Source of the DNA: Sipunculus nudus
Taxonomy: Eukaryota; Annelida; Sipuncula; Golfingiida; Sipunculidae
NCBI GenBank assembly: GCA_026874595.1
Contig: CM049306.1
Span: forward strand, 34,180,019 to 34,244,018
Direction: 5' to 3'
Length of the DNA: 64,000 nucleotides
A program made the position numbers and the translations under genes. Of this stretch, positions 58,312 through 64,000 are shown piece after piece. Numbering within the stretch: the first letter of the stretch is position 1; each line of letters opens with the position of its first letter. The notes under the pieces were generated by a model. The model saw nothing but the letters and a program-made list of their open reading frames with translations, did no database searches and had not been told where the DNA came from.

Positions 58312-58766
58312 TCTATTTTAGTCTCTTACACCATCTTCAGAGAGATATTACCCACAAACCATCAATTAATAATAATGGTTAACATTTTGTTTCATAGAAT
58401 CATGCGAATTTTTAATAGAGAATTATTTGTTAACTTTTCCGCAATTTTAAATGAAGAAATATTACAAGGAAAGATGATAAATATATGATAAAAATGCCTT
58501 AAAATGTATGTATGTTCTAAAATGACATTATTGTTAAAAAAATCGGGATATGTGATATATCCTGTTTCTGTAATAAAATCATAAGACCAACAACAAAGGC
58601 GTCATTTCTATATAGCAGATCTAATAATTTTAAGACATTCCGATTATTTTGAGTATGTCTTAGGTTGTTTCCAGATCCATTAGATCATCTTAAACACCGG
58701 TTTGCACATATCTCCGGGTGGCCGAGGACCCATAATAATAAATAGCAGATATGTGGGGCATGAGGC

Positions 58767-58771
58767 ATATA

Positions 58772-58822
<51 letters not shown>

Positions 58823-58917
58823 TTTACAGTGGAAGTAACAATTTTCCAAGATGAACTGTGTCCAGTATTTTAAGTATTTGATAGAATCTGGCATATATAT
58901 ATATATATATATATATT
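58767..58917. repeat. (TA)n tracts in element B
   Basis: TA tracts at 58767-58819 and 58891-58917, in the positions of the two long tracts of element A but shorter. Confidence 0.95.
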
Positions 58918-58929
58918 ATTAGACCATTT

Positions 58930-59225
58930 GAGATCATCCTGAATAATTGTAGCAAGGTACTTATAATTATTAATAATCTTTACTCCAACATTGTTGATAC
59001 ACACTTTAATTACTACATAACACCCTTTCCTAAAATCGAATAAAACTTCCTTTGTGTTTTTTTTCATCATTTAAATGAAGATTATGATTGAAAACATGTA
59101 GTCAGATATAATATCTCTTGCCTATAAGGCAATTCATTGTCATCAGAAATGAGTCCTAAGGTCACTGTGTCATCTGCATATTTAATCATTTTACTAATCT
59201 TATACAAGCATCTGACCTGACATCG
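58930..59225 (-). pseudogene. LINE RT fragment carried in element B
   Basis: Minus-strand translation: IKYADDTVTLGLISDDNEL (the YADD box) near 59190-59135, then, in another frame, NTKEVLFDFRKG, KVCINNVGVKII and NYKYLATIIQDDLKWSNN. This is the typical order after the catalytic box in CR1/Rex1-type LINEs (KTKEMxxDFR, YKYLG, DLKWS). It is better preserved than in A, but still frameshifted and truncated at both ends. Confidence 0.75.
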
Positions 59226-59539
59226 AGCGTATATCTTATTGGAGCGTAGTGTTGTTAAAGACAGAGAACGAGACACAGTAAACGGTTGTACTGGTTCCCG
59301 CGTCCATCTATTTGCATGTATGCCAGATATAGGGGAGCAGGGAACCAGACTAGCCGAACAGATCGCGTTGGAACGCGAAAAAGATCGCGAGGGAACGCGA
59401 AAAGATCGCGAGGGAACGCAAAGAGATCGCGAGGGAACGCGATTTTATCGCGAGGGAACGCGATATTATCGCGAGGGAACGCGATATTTACCCAGAAAAG
59501 AAATCACGTATGTCACTTTAGGGGCTCCATACCATCGCG

Positions 59540-60990
59540 CTATGTATTATAAAAACTCTTGTTTTGTCGAGCAAAAACCCGGCCTGATTTGAATTCGGCC
59601 CAGGGAAAACCCGTCTAGGCCGAGCAAAGTCGAGAAATGCGAATACGGGTAATATGCTAGTTTGATAAACAATACAGAGACAACAGTCGTGCTTGCGTAT
59701 TGGTCATATTTTATGCATACCAAACGATTGTTCAAAACTATTTTCCTGGTTAAGTTTTAAACTGAATTATACAGAAGTCGCTAAGAGGGAGCACGACATA
59801 TTTTGCATTGCGTTTAAAAGGTTTATACTTGCGTGTGAAAAGGGTAATGGTGCAAAGAAACTCTCACTCTGACCTGGAGTTCTATCTCAGAAGTAACGTT
59901 ATTATACCACGGTTACAATTCTTGATAAAAATACGCTCATAAATGGTCACTTCAGCCTCATGTCGTGTCATCGCATACGGAACAGAGGAAATCGACGAAA
60001 ACTTTCCGGGACACTGTGTTCTTTATGTTTAAATGTCAGAGTCTTTTCTTATTCGCACGTTTGATGGCGCCACTGATCATGCGGGTTTGTTGTTGGTCTG
60101 GTTTAATAATTGCCGATTGGGGTGTAGACATAATGCTGACTGGGCGGTTTAAATGTGTTATCATCCAGTGTTTGCTTTCCTACCACCAACTGCGAACATT
60201 ATTATATAAAGTACAATACGGACAGCTACGGAGATGCTGTTTTGCTTGTTGCTCTTGTCTGTATATTTAAAGTAATGATTTTCTACCACTCAAATTCTTC
60301 TTAATATATCGTGGGCCTTTTTCTATGGGGGGGGGGGGGGGGGCAGGAGGACAAACCCCCTCACTTTTAGGTGTGGGGATTACGTACATTTTGTCCAAGA
60401 CCAAGTACCATTCGGCCCTTCCCTTTTTAAGGGAACGAAAATTAATCTTTATTATTTTTTTTAGATATTGCCGACACCGAGATTATTGTTTCGCCATATT
60501 TTCTACAATATTTCAACAATGCATCACATATTGAATTTAGGGTATTGCATGTGTCTTGCTGAATTTGGCCTCACTGTTTTTATTATAAAGTTTGCCGATT
60601 TTTTTAAATGTTGAAATCAAATGTAATCAAAATAGTAATACAATTACTAAACATTCAATAAACATTATTTTTGTAAAATGAAAATATATGTTTCATAATA
60701 TCTTGAGGGAGCGAGGAAAATTATGATATTCTTGGAAAAGTTTTTTTCTTTGTCATTTAAGGTGACATCTTCATTGACAGGAAACAAACTTAAACATAAT
60801 TAATTGGCTTATTGCTGGAAATCAATAAATCCTATTATTAGTTGGGAAATCAATTTCGGGAGGGTCAGCTTATTTACATTTCTGCATCGGCATTTATTCT
60901 GAATTGACACATATCATATATTGCAACGGGAAAAATACTGCAATTCCATATCGTTATCAAAGTATCGCGATATTATGTGAGATAACACAT
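59540..60990. other. non-coding DNA with poly-G repeat edge
   Basis: A 101-codon frame (59965-60270) has no motif. A G run at 60328-60343, followed by GGACAAACCCCCTCAC, resembles the other poly-G dispersed repeats. CGATA motifs near 60948-61000 recall the CGATAT-type repeats. Confidence 0.35.
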
Positions 60991-60992
60991 CG

Positions 60993-61392
60993 TTACAGCA
61001 CGATACTACTACTCTTCTTCTGTATTTGACCTGCATGACTGAGAACCCGAGTTCCACAAATATTCTCTAGTTGATCCCATGTTTGCAGTCTTTTTCTCAT
61101 GATTTTGACCATATGCTTAATATTTGCCAACCCTTCCAGTCGGCAAAGGATTGGCTTTAGAAAATTAGATATTTCTATGTACATATACCCAATGCCTGGA
61201 AGATCAGTGTACAGGCTTAAAATAAGGACTCGGCACGAGAAAGCCCAATATCTGAAAAAGATAATCACCTTACCTCTTTTTAAGGATGTTTTACCATTAA
61301 ATATAGATGAATATGCCCTGAGGTCCATAGGGAAGGTTGTACTTCATAGCTTTAGCACTTCAATTCTTCGAGATTACCAATTAACCTTGTGA
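60993..61392. other. overlapping unassigned open frames
   Basis: A minus-strand frame of 111 codons (61328-60993) and a plus-strand frame of 97 codons (61099-61392) overlap antiparallel. The minus frame has a basic stretch (KIMRKRLQTWDQLENICG) that looks mildly protein-like. Neither matches a family I know; at most one could be a remnant. Confidence 0.2.
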
Positions 61393-61688
61393 AGAAAGAC
61401 CTTTGGTGAACCAGAAATTCCAGGTTGAGGTCATAAGGCCAAAAACGGTATGGTTCTCAGGCACCGCGCGCTTCAATTTAAACCCCCCGCATCAAAAATT
61501 TTATTTTTATTTTCATCTTTAAAGACAATAAAATAATACAATTTTGATAAGACTTACCTTGCTATGTAGCGTTTTAACCTGTTTTGCAAAAAAAACCTGT
61601 TATTATCAAAATGATGATTATTGGGGCAATATCATGTTTATCTATTAATAGTGGAAGAAATCCATACATCCAACGAAATTAGTTATAT
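61393..61688. other. no feature recognised
   Basis: Non-coding. Confidence 0.4.
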
Positions 61689-62024
61689 AACAAGGGTCCG
61701 AGGACCAAAAGCTCACTTGTGAATTGTTCCCAAATGATAAAACTGTAAAAGCTGGAATCATTTTATTTCAACATTAGCATGGTGACAGGGATATATATCA
61801 GAATGATGCACGTACTTACACAAAAGTGTAATTTCTTGTGGTCGTATAACACACAAAAAATGCACACCAAATAACCAAAATGTATTTTGCTAAATGTGTG
61901 TGTCGATTCCCCCCCCCCCCCCCGTTTGGAGGATCTTTTAGGTATTGCTAATGAAAGCCGCTAGTTTTAAGAGACTGACAGATCGACGGACGCTGCATCA
62001 TTGCTATAGATCACTACCGAGCTT
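61689..62024 (-). repeat. hairpin-ended dispersed repeat, short copy
   Basis: Starts ACAAGGGTCCGAGGACC, AAAGCTCACTTGTG and ends GACGGACG, GCTATAGATCACTACCGAGC. On the minus strand this reads like a diverged, shortened version of the 34675-36078 family (AGCTnnn, GTGATC, CGTCCGTC, ..., CTTGT). Poly-C at 61910-61923. Confidence 0.55.
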
Positions 62025-62945
62025 AAAGTGCACGTATTACGTACCTGGAGTATGAATAGTTAAACAGATCATCTCGTAACGGGTTTTATATATGGTAATG
62101 AGTGCCCGCAGCACCAACCATAGAAATGTTTAGGTCCCTGTGGGAAGTAATATGAATAAACATCAAATTATTTTATAAAGCTGACAGAGCTTCAACTTTG
62201 CTAGAAACTGTAAAATGGCTCTTTATTGAATCTAAATAAAAACTGTTTTGTTAGAAGAAACGTGTCTGACTGAAAATGCAGATGCACCATTCTTAGGCTT
62301 TGTGAGATCATTTGGTTTGTTGTAAAACTTTAAAACCTTAGGAAGATTTTATTCGCTCTACCAGACGCGCAGTGGATAAAATACGTGTAACGCCAGTAGC
62401 TATATATTGAAAATCATTTGTGCTAGTTCTAGAGAGTATCAAATGTGCGTTATGAAAGAGTAACCTGGAACAAACATACAAAGGCAAAAAGTACGTAAGA
62501 ATGGAATAGTATTTCTGTTAAAAGATTGACACGAAATTTCAAAAGCATCCCTACCTAAACTTTGCTCATCTAGTTGATTGTTGCGTTGTCATGAAAAACT
62601 ATATTTCAAAGTTATCTAGATTTACATCTGCCAAGGGGTTAGGTGTGGTCAAGTAAATTGTGTATATATGTTACGTGGATTAACTGAGAACTTCTGCCAT
62701 CCGGATCCTTTTTGATTGTCACGAAGTTACCGGTGGTTGCCCCGAATTTCAGTAATGATCAGAATGATCAAGTTTCCACACTTAAAGGTCATACCACACA
62801 TATGTACTTCAGCAGCATGTGCAACGAGATTAATATTGACATTTATGGGTGGTGGCACTCAACCATTATCTCGCAACACTCTTTTGCGGTCACATGTCCC
62901 AATTCAGCGCAGCCTGTTAGGTTTTGGTCTCTAGATCAGCCTGAA
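62025..62945. other. no feature recognised
   Basis: Overlapping short frames at 62712-62972 without motifs. Confidence 0.4.
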
Positions 62946-62949
62946 GAAA

Positions 62950-63370
62950 AACGCAAGTATTTTGGGCGATAAGTACCGCCATCTGCATCAAGATTTGAAA
63001 AACTAAAATTAAAATCTCCTCCCAAGATTAATTTAGGCTCTGTATGCAAGCGTACATCTTCAATACTGTTTCGGACTTTTTTAAAAGACTGTAGTCTGTT
63101 CTCTTTCCGTATTAGGAGCATATAAGTATTTATGAATGCATAAGCAGAACCTTGATCGTCGGCTTTCAAACAAAGAAAGCGTTCATTAATATCTTTGTAA
63201 AGCTTAATATTCTTAATATTTATATGTTTACCTATCAAAATTATAACACCTCTCGACTGACCTACCGTGGCAACAATATGAAGAGCCCGACCATTCTCGA
63301 TTCCATAAACATTAGTCATTTACCGTGCAATGTGTTTCTTGTAAAAATATCACACTATTTGCGCCACCTT
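62950..63370 (-). pseudogene. LINE endonuclease fragment (L1/Tx1-like)
   Basis: Minus-strand APE-type endonuclease. First SVIFLQETHC near 63357-63328, the conserved LQETH block; after a frameshift QSRGVIILIGK, then ERFLCLKADDQGSAYAFINT (the xVY/NTY block) and KLILGGDFNFSF, the catalytic GGDFN motif. It ends shortly after DADGG. The part after GGDFN and the entire RT are missing. Type-matched to the LINE at 11120-16850, which begins just after this region of the protein, so the two fragments are complementary in coverage; I cannot say they come from one insertion. Confidence 0.8.
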
Positions 63371-64000
63371 AATCATTACCATTTAAATACTTTATTCCTT
63401 TTCCTTTGACACCGCAAACCTTGCATATTCTGTGAATACTGACATGAATGATATAAATGATAGAACATCTGTTTCTTGTTACATCGATCACATCTATCTC
63501 ATGTATACACTTAATTAACATTACATTTAACCCTTTCTTGGTGTCGTCAACTACTCCTGGCCTCTGCGTACTTTCCATCCTAAAATAAACGACAATAAAT
63601 GACAGCAGTAATGTACGAAATAACCAGATGATCCGTCATTAATTTCATCAAGAGATAGAATTTGTATTTGCAATATCAAAATGTAACAAGTTTATGAAGA
63701 CTTTCGAAAGTCATGGTAGGTAATGATAATAAATTGTGATGGAAATGTAATCTTGATCCAGGGGTATGTTTTAAAAACAAACAATATTAGTTTTTGAATT
63801 TTGAATTTTTATTAGATAAATATTTGATAAAAGGCCTATATCTTTCTGTAAAAATGGGATAAATTTCGAAGGTGACAAGGTGAGGTCGACTCCCCTATAA
63901 ACACCCTTATCAACACAAGTTGATAGTGACACAACTTATACATGATTATGTACAATGCATACATTATTAAGTATCTTATAACTTTAATTTGGTTTTGATG
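63371..64000. other. no feature recognised
   Basis: AT-rich non-coding sequence to the end of the window. Confidence 0.4.

Larger units (their letters stand above)
56108..59531. mobile_element. TIR element B (TATGG ends, 21-bp arrays)
   Basis: 3424-bp element, TATGGAGCCCCTAAGTGAC at the left and the inverted TTAGGGGCTCCATA at the right, flanked by perfect 6-bp duplications CCATCG at 56102-56107 and 59532-59537. Homologous end to end, inverted, to element A: same SINE, RT fragment, (TA)n positions and TIR structure. The left array has five units (56158-56262) and the right array six (59361-59492), fewer than in A. No transposase. Confidence 0.88.

Overview
The window looks like a non-genic stretch of an animal genome, most likely a mollusc and plausibly a bivalve. 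The basis is an AT-rich background, very frequent long (TA)n runs, poly-G-bearing short repeats, a tRNA-derived SINE, palindrome-rich minisatellites, and dispersed repeats built on AGGTCA half-sites or beginning with AGCTCAGCTGAC-type hairpins. The species assignment is inference. No complete host protein-coding gene can be supported. The best host-gene candidate is one 173-bp exon on the minus strand (19838-20010) with a good acceptor and donor, about 500 bp downstream of a TATA box and a perfect TGACGTCA site (20505-20527).

The main content is layered mobile DNA. (1) Two families of terminal-inverted-repeat (TIR) elements, 3.4-3.75 kb long, have ends beginning TATGG or TACGG, 6-bp target-site duplications and inverted minisatellite arrays just inside the ends. 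They are element A (11972-15724), element B (56108-59531), a half copy B' (52666-53710) and a second-family element (5508-9002). Both families have arrays with a shared core GTTCCC(A/T)CGCG. No transposase is visible. (2) A decayed APE-type (L1/Tx1-like) LINE is split by element A into an endonuclease part (11120-11965) and a reverse-transcriptase part (15731-16850). Removing A and one TSD copy restores the reading frame across the junction. A second endonuclease fragment lies at 62950-63370 (minus). (3) A Penelope-like element (PLE) 3' end on the minus strand has the C-terminus of its endonuclease region (10569-10800) followed by a hammerhead ribozyme (10470-10544) in which every conserved core base is present. 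(4) A tRNA-derived SINE family has copies at 18933-19308, 42162-42538, inside A and B, and a tail fragment near 30330. (5) A 736-bp LTR-like insertion (26967-27702) interrupts one of two copies of a dispersed repeat.

Layout: 1-5500 unique AT-rich DNA with one MITE-like repeat; 5508-9002 second-family TIR element; 10335-10903 PLE end and microsatellites; 11120-16850 LINE with nested element A; 16850-34670 mixed unique DNA, SINE, candidate exon and dispersed repeats; 34675-36078 hairpin-ended repeat with about 330-bp internal tandem units; 38893-39129 two homologous long hairpins; 42162-42538 SINE; 48725-49022 26-bp minisatellite; 49720-50436 about 150-bp repeat array; 50437-57173 a direct tandem duplication of about 3.3-3.5 kb whose right breakpoint is inside element B; 56108-59531 element B; 59540-64000 mostly unremarkable, with a dispersed repeat and the LINE fragment.

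Inferred order of events: the SINE and a LINE RT fragment entered an ancestor of A and B; copies A and B then inserted at their present sites (A into the LINE); the tandem duplication copied the left part of B. Minisatellite, GCG and (TA)n lengths differ between the two duplicate halves, so these tracts changed after the duplication.
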